Shown here: one piece after another, positions 53,022 to 61,288 of the stretch
Layout of the letters: every line of letters starts with the position of its first letter
How positions within the stretch are numbered: position 1 is the first letter of the stretch
Assembly (NCBI GenBank): GCA_020635875.1
Contig: JACJYY010000005.1
Coordinates: forward strand, 62,001 to 126,000
From: Flavobacteriales bacterium
GTDB taxonomy: Bacteria; Bacteroidota; Bacteroidia; Flavobacteriales; Flavobacteriaceae
DNA length: 64,000 nucleotides
Direction of reading: 5' to 3'
Translations under genes and position numbers: made by a program
Notes under the pieces: generated by a model
Told to the model about the DNA's origin: nothing
The model's input: the letters and a program-made list of their open reading frames with translations, nothing else
Databases searched by the model: none

Positions 53022-54548
53022 CTAGACTTTTACTTGAATATTCATGCGCTTAAGTACATCCATATACTCTCTAGTATTCGATAAACGCGGAATTTTATGC
53101 TGTCCTCCTAACTTATCTTCCCGCTTTAGCCAATCATAAAACAACCGTGGTCTGGCCACATTAATTGTTGGGAAAGCCAAGGTCATATCATTATAACGTT
53201 TAGCTTCATAATCAGAATTCAACTCCTTAAGCGTAGCGTCTAAGATACGGCTAAATTTTGTAATATCCTGAGGAACAGACCTGAACTCTATCATCCATTC
53301 ATGACTTCCTTTTTCCCTCTCCTTCATAAATATGGGTGCGGCAGAATAATCTATTACTTCAAGTCCAGTTTCTTCACAGGCTTTGGCCACAGCCTTATCT
53401 GCATTTTCAATCATCAATTCCTCCCCAAAAACATTAATATGATGTTTCGTTCTTCCTGTAACTCGAATACGATAGGGTTTGAGTGAAGTAAATCGAACAG
53501 TATCTCCAATCATATAACGCCATAACCCCGAATTTGTGGTAATTACTACCGCATAATTGACGCCTAATTCTACTTCTGAAAGAGGTATCGCTTTGAGCTC
53601 TGGGGTTCCGTAAGTTGTCATTGGAACAAACTCATAAAAAATTCCATAATCCAACATCAGTAAGAGTTCGTCACTATTGTTCCTGTCTTGTATCGCAAAA
53701 AAACCTTCCGAAGCATTATAGGTTTCGTAATACTGAAAAGATGATTTAGGGATAATTTTTTGGTATTGCTCCCGATACGGTTCAAAACTCACTCCTCCAT
53801 GAAAATACGCCTCAAGGTTAGGCCATACTTCTGTTAAATCCCTTTTACCAGACTCCTCTAGCACTTGATTCAACAACACCAACATCCAGGAAGGCACTCC
53901 TGCAAAGTTGGTTACATTTTCATTCATCGACTCTTCCACAATGGCTTTCATTTTGGTTTCCCATTCGTTCATCAATGAAACTTCGACACTAGGGGTACTG
54001 CTATATGTAGCCCATTTAGGCATATTTTCAATTAATATGGCAGATAAATCTCCAAAAAACGTATCGTTAATCGTACTCGGTTGTTTGCTCCCTCCCAATC
54101 GCAGACTCTTTCCTTCAAACATTTTAGAGCCCTCATTATTATTCAGGTACATACATAGCAAATCCTTACCTGCTTTATAATGACAGTCTTCGAGAGCTTC
54201 CTTACTTACAGGGATTAATTTACTCTTGGCATTTGTGGTTCCACTCGATTTGGCATACCATTTTATTGGGGTAGGCCAAAATAAATTTTGTGCTCCTAAT
54301 CGGGATTGTTCAATCTCTTGAGCGATGTCTTCGTAAATGCAGATTGGCACCCTTTCGGCAAAAGTTTCATACGATCGAATATCATTAAAACCGTATTTAA
54401 TTCCCTTCAATGTATCTTCTGCTGTTCGTAACAATTGCATCAGCAATTCCTGTTGTACCTCATCGGGGTATTTGATAAATAATTCCATCTGGTGGTATCT
54501 TTTTTTAAGAAACCAAGAAGCAATTGAATGAAATACGGGTAAAGGCAT
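53022..54548 (-). CDS. GH3-family acyl-acid amido-synthetase-like protein
   Basis: The 508-residue protein matches bacterial GH3 proteins: PIKWYAKSSGTTNAKSKLIP (the P-loop-like adenylation motif), YFHGGVSFEPYREQYQKI, YNASEGFFAIQD, YAVVITTNSGLWRYMIGDTV and RIRVTGRTKHHINVFGEELM. In plants GH3 enzymes join amino acids to hormones; in Bacteroidota the substrate is unknown. It is divergent from the DUF2797 gene and followed by the small lipoprotein. Confidence 0.92.
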   Translation of the reverse strand: MPLPVFHSIASWFLKKRYHQMELFIKYPDEVQQELLMQLLRTAEDTLKGIKYGFNDIRSYETFAERVPICIYEDIAQEIEQSRLGAQNLFWPTPIKWYAKSSGTTNAKSKLIPVSKEALEDCHYKAGKDLLCMYLNNNEGSKMFEGKSLRLGGSKQPSTINDTFFGDLSAILIENMPKWATYSSTPSVEVSLMNEWETKMKAIVEESMNENVTNFAGVPSWMLVLLNQVLEESGKRDLTEVWPNLEAYFHGGVSFEPYREQYQKIIPKSSFQYYETYNASEGFFAIQDRNNSDELLLMLDYGIFYEFVPMTTYGTPELKAIPLSEVELGVNYAVVITTNSGLWRYMIGDTVRFTSLKPYRIRVTGRTKHHINVFGEELMIENADKAVAKACEETGLEVIDYSAAPIFMKEREKGSHEWMIEFRSVPQDITKFSRILDATLKELNSDYEAKRYNDMTLAFPTINVARPRLFYDWLKREDKLGGQHKIPRLSNTREYMDVLKRMNIQVKV

Positions 54549-54587
54549 AATACTGCGTATATTTATGCTCTAAAGCTAACTATTTTT

Positions 54588-55382
54588 ATGCAATATTCTG
54601 GCGTCTTTTCTAAAATGCAAACGGAGTTAACCGACACCGTACAATACTATTTAGTCTTTGAAAATGATTTTCTTCATGTCAATCAATTATTAGATAAAGA
54701 CGTAACTATTAACCTAAAAGGCTACCAATGCATGTGTTGTAAAAAGGAGGTTAAACTCTACCGCCAAGGATTTTGTTATGATTGTTTTTATAAATCTCCA
54801 CAAGCGGGTGATTGGATTTTTAGACCGGAATTAAGCACTGCACATTTAGGCATCGAAGATCGAGATTTGGAATTTGAAAAAAGAACTCAATTACAACCTC
54901 ACGTGGTGTATTTATCCTTATCTAGCGAAGTAAAAGTAGGTGTTACTCGTAAAGCCCAAATCCCCACTCGTTGGATTGATCAAGGTGCAGTAGGTGCCTT
55001 ACCTATTGTGGAAGTACCTAATCGATACTTAGCAGGTATTACAGAGGTTGCCTTAAAGGAATATTACCCCGACAAAACCAATTGGCGTAAAATGTTGACC
55101 AATACCATAGATGAAACTGACCTGAAAAGCGAGGTTGAAAAAATTGAGCCCTTATTACCCGAAGAAGTAAAACCATACTTCTCTGAAACTTTTTGTCAAC
55201 CAATAACAATCAATTATCCTGTTCTGGAATATCCGCAAAAAATCACCAGCATCAACCTAGACAAAACACCTGATTTTAAAGGAAAACTAAAAGGAATCAA
55301 GGGTCAGTACCTCATCTTTGAAGGGGGTAAGGTTTTGAATGTAAGGAATAATGAAGGATATAAGGTTGAGATTGAGGTTTAG
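54588..55382 (+). CDS. DUF2797 protein with Cys-rich zinc-type site
   Basis: The 264-residue protein has CMCCKKEVKLYRQGFCYDCF, a four-Cys zinc-binding motif, VVYLSLSSEVKVGVTRKAQI (a GIY-YIG-like strand as in the DUF2797 family) and the end GIKGQYLIFEGGKVLNVRNN. The family is of unknown function. Its last 32 codons are repeated as a remnant at 59273-59368, on the other side of the imelysin/DUF1111 genes, which suggests that these were inserted here. Confidence 0.85.
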   Translation: MQYSGVFSKMQTELTDTVQYYLVFENDFLHVNQLLDKDVTINLKGYQCMCCKKEVKLYRQGFCYDCFYKSPQAGDWIFRPELSTAHLGIEDRDLEFEKRTQLQPHVVYLSLSSEVKVGVTRKAQIPTRWIDQGAVGALPIVEVPNRYLAGITEVALKEYYPDKTNWRKMLTNTIDETDLKSEVEKIEPLLPEEVKPYFSETFCQPITINYPVLEYPQKITSINLDKTPDFKGKLKGIKGQYLIFEGGKVLNVRNNEGYKVEIEV

Positions 55383-55385
55383 ATA

Positions 55386-56492
55386 TTAATCCCCATCACT
55401 ATCTCCTATTGTTAAAACTATTCCTATGGCACTCGCCATATCAGTCTTTAACAATGTATGTAGCTTTGTAAGTTCATCTTTTAGTTCAGCCATTTGCAGT
55501 GGATTTCCTTCAATCTGAACTTCAAATGGTTGAGTCATTCCTTGCATTTTCTGTTTACAAACTGCAAATTGATTCTTAATCGCACTATCAATATCTGAAC
55601 GCTGAATCTCAATTAAAAAATCTTCAAACCCCAGACCTTTTTGACCTTCAACAAAATCTCCTAGATAACAACGTTCCAAAACAATTAAATGCTCTTGTAC
55701 AATAACCGCCGAATTATGACTATAATGAGCCTCTAAGGATTCTACTTTAGCATCCCCTAGAGGATTTCCAATTTTCTTAATTATCATTTCCTCCAATAAA
55801 CCGATCATAGCATTAGCCAATTGGTTTTGACTATCGTCCAAACCTCCTGATAAATTAGCAATAAAAACCTCTTCATTCTGCTTCCAATCCGATGCTAATT
55901 TTTCTGCTTTTAGTACTAAATTTTCAGCTAGAGCTTTGAGATATAAAGTGCGACCAGTATGATTAGTCTCAACAGTATATTTAGACAACAAAGCTGTTTC
56001 ATCAGATGGATAGAACAAAAGATATTCCATAGCAGATATTCCTTTACTTGAAGATCCACTAGAGGCAATCAGACTTTCGTTAATTACATTTTCTTCCGCT
56101 ATTTTTTCCTCAATCAAACTTGGATTCGTTGGCCAACGATTAATTTCAAAATGAATAAAACTATCCTCAATAGCACCTACATTGTACAACTCTAATTGTT
56201 TCCAGACCTTTAGTGTTTTTAGCCATTGTTCTTTTAAAGCCTTCAAATTATCTAACGTTGCAGAGGTAGTGAATTCATTAGCTAATGATTCCAGTTCTTT
56301 GGTTTCAAGAACAAACACCTCACTTAATCTTCTAACTTCATTAGAAGCAGTATTCTTGACCTGTCCAGATTTTACACTTTGTAAAGATTGTGAATTATCT
56401 CCTGAGTTATCATGTGAACAGGCAATAGCAACGACCAACAACGTCACCATACAAACTACACCTAGACCTTTTTTAATTATTATATAATTCAT
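55386..56492 (-). CDS. Imelysin-family protein (degenerate motif)
   Basis: The 368-residue protein has a lipoprotein-like signal (GVVCMVTLLVVAIACSHD) and imelysin helical parts: LKEQWLKTLKVWKQLELYNV, DSFIHFEINRWPTNPSLIEE and GISAMEYLLFYPSDET. The usual metal motif GxHxxE is GISAME here, so His is replaced by Ser. Imelysins are periplasmic or surface proteins linked with iron uptake. It is the last gene of a three-gene minus-strand unit (imelysin, DUF1111, imelysin) and ends 4 bp before the DUF2797 stop on the other strand. Confidence 0.88.
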   Translation of the reverse strand: MNYIIIKKGLGVVCMVTLLVVAIACSHDNSGDNSQSLQSVKSGQVKNTASNEVRRLSEVFVLETKELESLANEFTTSATLDNLKALKEQWLKTLKVWKQLELYNVGAIEDSFIHFEINRWPTNPSLIEEKIAEENVINESLIASSGSSSKGISAMEYLLFYPSDETALLSKYTVETNHTGRTLYLKALAENLVLKAEKLASDWKQNEEVFIANLSGGLDDSQNQLANAMIGLLEEMIIKKIGNPLGDAKVESLEAHYSHNSAVIVQEHLIVLERCYLGDFVEGQKGLGFEDFLIEIQRSDIDSAIKNQFAVCKQKMQGMTQPFEVQIEGNPLQMAELKDELTKLHTLLKTDMASAIGIVLTIGDSDGD

Positions 56493-56493
56493 T

Positions 56494-57891
56494 TTATAAA
56501 GAATTTACAAATGTCAATAATTGGACTCTTTCTTCTTTACTTAAATTCATAAAATCTTCTTTTGATTGTCGTGCTTCACCTCCATGCCACAATATAGCTT
56601 CTTCAATATTTCTGGCTCTACCATCATGTAATAATTGGGTATGACCGTTCACAGTTTGAATCAATCCAATTCCCCATAAGGGTTGAGTTCTCCATTCGTT
56701 TCCATTCGCCAAAAAATCAGGACGATTGTCCGCTAACTCATCACCCATATCATGCAATAACATATCCGTATACGGACGTATCGTTTGATTTTCAAGAGCA
56801 CTAATCTTATGTGAACCTGTTTGCATCTTAGCTATATGACAAGCCGTACAATTTATCTTCGTAAATAATTCTTTCCCTTCAAGAACTTCTCGAGCATCAT
56901 GATTTCTTCTGGCTGGCACAGCCAATGTACTTGAATATAACGTCACTTTATCGAGGTTTTCATCAGATATTTCTGGAGAACCACCATTAGGTAATGTGGA
57001 ACAATCTAAACCATCAGGGCAATTTTCATCAGGAAAAAGAGAAGAGGTTATTCCCATATCACCCAAAAATGCACCTGCCACTTGCTGACGTAAGCTAGGT
57101 TGATTGGCCTTCCACCCAAAACGACCTAAAACAGTAGCTTGAGAAGCTACATCCCATACTCTATTAGCCTTCCCTGAAATCCCATCACTATTGGTGTCAT
57201 TTTCATCGGCAAAAGATAGAATTATCGATTCTGGAACCGCTTCTAATAGTCCAAGACCAATCATTTGATTGGCCACACGAGGCGACACTTCAATTGAAGA
57301 AGATATGGCTCCGTATTTCAGATTGGTAAAATGGTATTTTGGTTTTCTTAAAGTAACCTCTGTTCCGTCTGGATATTTTACCTCAACATTGGTATACTCA
57401 ATCCTAAATCCTCCCTCTGTTTCTACATCTGGAATGGATTGATCTTGTAATTGTCCTTTATATACGGGGTCTCCAATTCCTCCTCCATTAGTTCCTGTAC
57501 CAGGAATACTTAAACGTAGTAACAAACCATGGTTCAGTTCCCCATCAAATTTTGGGGCACGACCCCGACCGTCTTTGAAATGGCACCCCGAACATGATCG
57601 GGCATTGAACATCGGACCTAGTCCATCACGCGCGGTTGTCGATGCAGGTGAAGTCACCCAGTTTTGATTAAATAAAGAATTTCCTGTGAAAAAGTGCAAA
57701 GCATCGTCTCCTTCGAGGTTGGAGGCCGAAAATCCAAACGCATTTTGAGAAATATCGAATGAGGTTACTTCTCCTCCCGATAGTTCTTCTCCCGTTTCAG
57801 CACTTAATGGCACATAGAGTATTTGTTCGTCCTTTTTACAATTCATCAGGACAAACCCCAACAATCCAAATAAAATTCTTTTTTTAATCAT
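56494..57891 (-). CDS. DUF1111 di-heme oxidoreductase-like lipoprotein
   Basis: The ATG at 57891 (MIKKRILFGLLGFVLMNCKK) gives a good lipoprotein signal, better than an ATG five codons upstream. The 465-residue protein has two CxxCH heme sites (ARSCSGCHFKDGRGRAP and INCTACHIAKMQTG) and motifs of the DUF1111 'thiol oxidoreductase' family (LLRLSIPGTG, GRFGWKANQPSLRQQVAGAF, LLHDMGDELADNRPDF, WGIGLIQTVNGH, LLHDGRARNIEEAILWHGGE). It lies between two imelysin genes, an arrangement known in proteobacterial iron-transport operons (the p19/EfeO-like logic). It probably acts in periplasmic iron redox chemistry; this is inferred. Confidence 0.92.
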   Translation of the reverse strand: MIKKRILFGLLGFVLMNCKKDEQILYVPLSAETGEELSGGEVTSFDISQNAFGFSASNLEGDDALHFFTGNSLFNQNWVTSPASTTARDGLGPMFNARSCSGCHFKDGRGRAPKFDGELNHGLLLRLSIPGTGTNGGGIGDPVYKGQLQDQSIPDVETEGGFRIEYTNVEVKYPDGTEVTLRKPKYHFTNLKYGAISSSIEVSPRVANQMIGLGLLEAVPESIILSFADENDTNSDGISGKANRVWDVASQATVLGRFGWKANQPSLRQQVAGAFLGDMGITSSLFPDENCPDGLDCSTLPNGGSPEISDENLDKVTLYSSTLAVPARRNHDAREVLEGKELFTKINCTACHIAKMQTGSHKISALENQTIRPYTDMLLHDMGDELADNRPDFLANGNEWRTQPLWGIGLIQTVNGHTQLLHDGRARNIEEAILWHGGEARQSKEDFMNLSKEERVQLLTFVNSL

Positions 57892-57907
57892 AACTTTAAA
57901 ACACAAA

Positions 57908-57936
57908 AATCAGAGCCCTCTTCGAGGACTCTGATT
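57908..57936. terminator. Hairpin between imelysin and DUF1111 genes (terminator or attenuator)
   Basis: Arms AATCAGAG (57908-57915) and CTCTGATT (57929-57936) enclose a second stem CCTC/GAGG. On the minus strand a TTTT-G-TGTTTT run follows. It lies in the 76 bp between the imelysin stop and the DUF1111 start and may lower expression of the genes downstream. Confidence 0.68.
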
Positions 57937-57967
57937 CAATAAACAAAAACATATCACAATTACAGGA

Positions 57968-59137
57968 TTATTCAGGTAATTCTGACGAAATGGTTAAACC
58001 TAAAGCAGTTCCTCCTTCGACAAATTTATCCCCCAAATCTTGTAATGCTTTTACTGCAGCTAATACCTTTGCTCTCTCTGTTGCATCAGAAATAGCAAAA
58101 TCAAATGGTACAGCCGTAGCTTCAACTGCTTGTTCAGCTGCAACTAATTGGTTAGATATCTTAGCTCCTAACATAGGATTAGCAACAAGAATTAAATCTT
58201 CAATTGATTTTCCGTCTACCGTACCGTATTTTCCTCTAAACACATTAGCAATCCCTGCTAAGTTTTGACGGATATCACGGTGTGTATTATCACTAAAACA
58301 AGAATGTTCATCCTCTTGATCTTGATTGTCATAAGCCACAAACATTCGCTCCCCACCTAATTCTGATTTTGAAAGAATCGCAATTGCCGTTAACATATTT
58401 TTGATAGCGGTATCACTATTTTGAGCCAAAAATATTTTTCTGTAAGGCCCTCCTACTTTCCACTCATCAACCATCATCTGAAGATGTTTAATCAATAAAC
58501 CAGAACATACCTTTAGGTAATCTCTTCTACGACCTTGGTATTTTGCAGTACCCCCGTCAACGAAATCTGTATAAGGGCGTAGCCCCGCTTTTTTCTCTGA
58601 AGGCGCAGTATTGTCTTGCCCCCATAGTAAGAACTCAATAGCATGGTATCCTATACTGATATTCGTTTCACTTCCTGCTTCATTTAAGCTTTCTAAAGTG
58701 GCTGCATCAATTGCTGGATAATCCGTTGGATTATTGATTATCCCGGAATCATCCTTTCCTGTAACATAATCAATATAGTTTTCGTCCAAAGGCCAAGCGT
58801 TAAGTAAACCTTCTGGCCCATCAGCATCATCAATTGGCCCATTTGCAAATCGAAAAGCCTCCGTTTGTCCATAGCTTTCTCTTGATTTTAACCAAGCATC
58901 TTTTGCCGTTTTAAGACTTGCTTCTGTTGGTTGTGCTGTGAATGATTGAATAGAAGCATCTAGACTTTTGGCATCAGCCAAAGCATCTTCATAATTAGCC
59001 AAAACAATATCAGCATAGTTAGATACGACATCTGTTTTTTGAACAGTTACAACTGGCGCTACATTCTCATCATCTTTATCACATGAGGTAAAAATCAAAC
59101 CTCCAATAACCAAGGCTTTAATAAAATTTGAATTCAT
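57968..59137 (-). CDS. Imelysin-family lipoprotein with intact GxHxxE motif
   Basis: The 389-residue protein has a lipoprotein signal (ALVIGGLIFTSCDKD) and an imelysin fold: AKDAWLKSRESYGQTEAFRF, GPEGLLNAWPLDENYIDYV, and IGYHAIEFLLWGQD, which contains the metal motif GxHxxE and the following LLWG. It is the first gene of its unit. A perfect promoter (TTG at 59205-59203, 19 bp, TACATTTG at 59183-59176) lies upstream, bracketed by two AT-rich operator-like sites shared with the locus at 61289. An iron-responsive role is inferred. Confidence 0.93.
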   Translation of the reverse strand: MNSNFIKALVIGGLIFTSCDKDDENVAPVVTVQKTDVVSNYADIVLANYEDALADAKSLDASIQSFTAQPTEASLKTAKDAWLKSRESYGQTEAFRFANGPIDDADGPEGLLNAWPLDENYIDYVTGKDDSGIINNPTDYPAIDAATLESLNEAGSETNISIGYHAIEFLLWGQDNTAPSEKKAGLRPYTDFVDGGTAKYQGRRRDYLKVCSGLLIKHLQMMVDEWKVGGPYRKIFLAQNSDTAIKNMLTAIAILSKSELGGERMFVAYDNQDQEDEHSCFSDNTHRDIRQNLAGIANVFRGKYGTVDGKSIEDLILVANPMLGAKISNQLVAAEQAVEATAVPFDFAISDATERAKVLAAVKALQDLGDKFVEGGTALGLTISSELPE

Positions 59138-59151
59138 TTTGTGTTATTTGT

Positions 59152-59232
59152 TTTATTTAGATTCATTCTACACTGCAAATGTAAAGTCATTTTTCAGAAA
59201 AACAACTTTTATTTTAATTTATTCTAAATAAA
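59152..59232 (-). promoter_or_regulatory. Imelysin promoter bracketed by two candidate iron-type operators
   Basis: Minus strand: TTG 59205-59203, 19 bp, TACATTTG 59183-59176. Upstream of the TTG is TTTATTCTAAATAAA (59218-59232, palindrome TTTATT-CTA-AATAAA). Downstream of the -7 box is a site whose minus strand reads GAATCTAAATAAA (within 59152-59170). The first site is identical, over 16 bases, to one at 61199-61214. Confidence 0.7.
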
Positions 59233-59272
59233 ATTAATTTATGATTATAGATATATCCAAAAACTATCTAAT

Positions 59273-59368
59273 TTAAAGGAAATCAAAGGTCAGTACCTCA
59301 TCTTTGAAGGAGGTAAGGTTTTGAATATAAGAAACAATGAAGGGTATAAGGTTGAGATTGAGGTTTAA
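59273..59368 (+). pseudogene. 3' remnant of a DUF2797 gene
   Basis: The frame gives LKEIKGQYLIFEGGKVLNIR and NNEGYKVEIEV plus TAA, matching the end of the DUF2797 protein at 54588 with two amino-acid changes and about seven base changes in the last 83 bp. There is no start codon or upstream part. It is the only coding trace in the 320-bp gap between the imelysin gene and the AAA ATPase gene; the remaining bases hold the imelysin promoter. Confidence 0.9.
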
Positions 59369-59460
59369 ATCATTTTTGCACTTCTTGTTGAACAGTTTTT
59401 CAGCATTTTGCTCATTACGTTGTGCAATTTGTATATTTGTATTAAACACACTGAGCATTT

Positions 59461-60630
59461 ATGGAAACGCTTTATCAGAAATTTGAGATTCTTTTACGTT
59501 ATACCTCATTAGATTTTAAACGCTACCTCTATGAAAAAATTTCATGGGATAGTCGTTTGGTAGGTATAATCGGAGGGCGAGGAGTCGGCAAAACCACAAT
59601 GATTCTTCAATACATCAAAGAAAACCTAAATAGTAATAAAGCGTTATATGTAACTGCAGATGACATTTACTTTGGTGAAAATAGGCTCATAGACTTAGCA
59701 GATCATTTTTATAAAAATGCAGGCGAATACTTATTTATTGATGAAATACATAAATACAATGATTGGTCTATAGAAATAAAAAATATTTATGACTCTTATC
59801 CTAATCTAAAAATTGTATTCACAGGGTCGTCTGTTTTGGATATCCTGAAAGGATCCGCCGATTTAAGTCGTCGTGCCTTGATATATAAACTGCAAGGACT
59901 ATCATTCAGAGAATACCTAAATTTCTTCCATAACCATGAAATAAAACCGTATTCATTAGATCAAATAGTAAAAAACAAAATTAAGTTAGAAGACGTTAAA
60001 CATCCTCTTGTTTTATTCAAGGATTACCTGAAAAAAGGCTATTATCCCTTTGGTATTGAAAACGAATTACACCTTCGCCTCGGTCAAATTATTGTACAAA
60101 CGCTAGAAACGGATATCCCTCAATATGCTAATTTAAATGTAGGTACTAGTCGTAAGTTAAAGCAATTACTTACGATCATTGCCGAAAGCGTACCCTTCAA
60201 ACCCAATTTTTCTAAAATTTCTGAAATGCTCAACGTAAGTCGAAATTCTCTAGACGACTATTTTTCTTACATGGAAAAAGCAGGGCTTATCGGTCAATTA
60301 CGAAATGAGACAACAGGTATACGTGGCTTAGGAAAAGTAGACAAGGTATACTTAGACAACACCAATATTATATTCAATTTAGTAGGCGAAAAATCAAACG
60401 AAGGCAATCTTAGAGAAACCTTCTTCTTTAATCAAATGCGACTGAACCACACGGTAGTTTCATCCAAAAAAGCGGATTTCGTTATTGATAACTATACTTT
60501 TGAAATTGGGGGTAAAAACAAAAACCAAAAACAGATAGAAAATATTGAACATTCCTTTGTTGTTAAGGACGATATCGAATTTGGTTACTTAAATATAATC
60601 CCATTGTGGGCATTTGGCCTTAACTACTAA
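59461..60630 (+). CDS. AAA_14/DUF4143 ATPase
   Basis: The 389-residue protein has Walker A GGRGVGKTT, Walker B YLFIDEIHKY, sensor VFTGSSVLDILKGSADLSRR, and a C-terminal DUF4143 domain (EMLNVSRNSLDDYFSYMEKA, VYLDNTNIIFNL, ETFFFNQMRLNH, KADFVIDNYTFEIGG) with nuclease-like strands. These proteins are widespread, often single, and of unclear function. It is not evidently linked to the iron genes on both sides. It ends at a bidirectional terminator. Confidence 0.9.
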   Translation: METLYQKFEILLRYTSLDFKRYLYEKISWDSRLVGIIGGRGVGKTTMILQYIKENLNSNKALYVTADDIYFGENRLIDLADHFYKNAGEYLFIDEIHKYNDWSIEIKNIYDSYPNLKIVFTGSSVLDILKGSADLSRRALIYKLQGLSFREYLNFFHNHEIKPYSLDQIVKNKIKLEDVKHPLVLFKDYLKKGYYPFGIENELHLRLGQIIVQTLETDIPQYANLNVGTSRKLKQLLTIIAESVPFKPNFSKISEMLNVSRNSLDDYFSYMEKAGLIGQLRNETTGIRGLGKVDKVYLDNTNIIFNLVGEKSNEGNLRETFFFNQMRLNHTVVSSKKADFVIDNYTFEIGGKNKNQKQIENIEHSFVVKDDIEFGYLNIIPLWAFGLNY

Positions 60631-60648
60631 ACCACAAGGTTTTGATAC

Positions 60649-60680
60649 TAATAAGGCTGCCCCTTCGGACAGCCTTATTA
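60649..60680. terminator. Bidirectional terminator between convergent genes
   Basis: TAATAAGGCTG and CAGCCTTATTA (60649-60659, 60670-60680) form an 11-bp stem with a 10-base CCCCTTCGGA loop. It lies between the stop codons of the ATPase (plus) and DoxX (minus) genes. Confidence 0.8.
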
Positions 60681-60681
60681 A

Positions 60682-61128
60682 TTACATCGCTTTTATCTTC
60701 AATAAAGGCAATACTTTTTCTTTTTCTTTCCATATCAATGCAACATTAATTGCGAATAATACAGCTACATAAACTAATTCTCCGACCTCATCAGGTTCCA
60801 AGAAAATGTGAAGCAATAAAATATTTAAGGTAATTGGCACCATCATTATGGCTCCCAATAAACCTGTGACTTGCATCAATATCAAGAGTCCGAATATGAT
60901 TTCGGCTACAGCCAAAAACTCCCAGAAATATTCCGTTTGTTGCATTGCCCCTACAAATAGTTTCTTTTGTAAGTGATGCTCATCAACCGACTCTACCTTT
61001 TGAACGGTTTCAATAAATTCTGCTGGACTCGCAATAGGTTTAATAAACTTATTGACTCCAGCCAATAAAATCATTACTCCTAAAAACAAACGTAAAACAA
61101 CGTAAATGATATTCTTAATATTCTCCAT
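60682..61128 (-). CDS. DoxX-family membrane protein
   Basis: The 148-residue protein has four membrane helices and the DoxX pattern: VLRLFLGVMILLAGVNKFIK, FLAVAEIIFGLLILMQVTGL, AIMMVPITLNILLLHIFLEP. The family is linked to redox and thiosulfate or oxidative stress functions, with no firm role. It is divergent from the DUF4856 gene, and the 160-bp gap has a -7 box for it (TATATTTG, minus strand, 61166-61159) next to the candidate iron operator at 61199-61214. Confidence 0.87.
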   Translation of the reverse strand: MENIKNIIYVVLRLFLGVMILLAGVNKFIKPIASPAEFIETVQKVESVDEHHLQKKLFVGAMQQTEYFWEFLAVAEIIFGLLILMQVTGLLGAIMMVPITLNILLLHIFLEPDEVGELVYVAVLFAINVALIWKEKEKVLPLLKIKAM

Positions 61129-61198
61129 AATTGTGGTTTTCTATGTTAAAATTGAGGTCAAATATATTATTAATTGATGAAAAATAAATTTTATTAAG

Positions 61199-61273
61199 AT
61201 TTATTCTAAATAAATTTTGTCAGTTCAAAACAGGTTGTATATTTGCACTATTAAAAATCAATCTAAATAAATA
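61199..61273 (+). promoter_or_regulatory. DUF4856 promoter bracketed by two candidate iron-type operators
   Basis: TTG at 61217-61219, 18 bp, TATATTTG at 61238-61245. ATTTATTCTAAATAAA (61199-61214) sits just upstream of the TTG; AATCTAAATAAA (61260-61271) lies downstream of the -7 box. The same arrangement is found at 59152-59232. Confidence 0.7.
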
Positions 61274-61288
61274 TAATATACAAGCATT

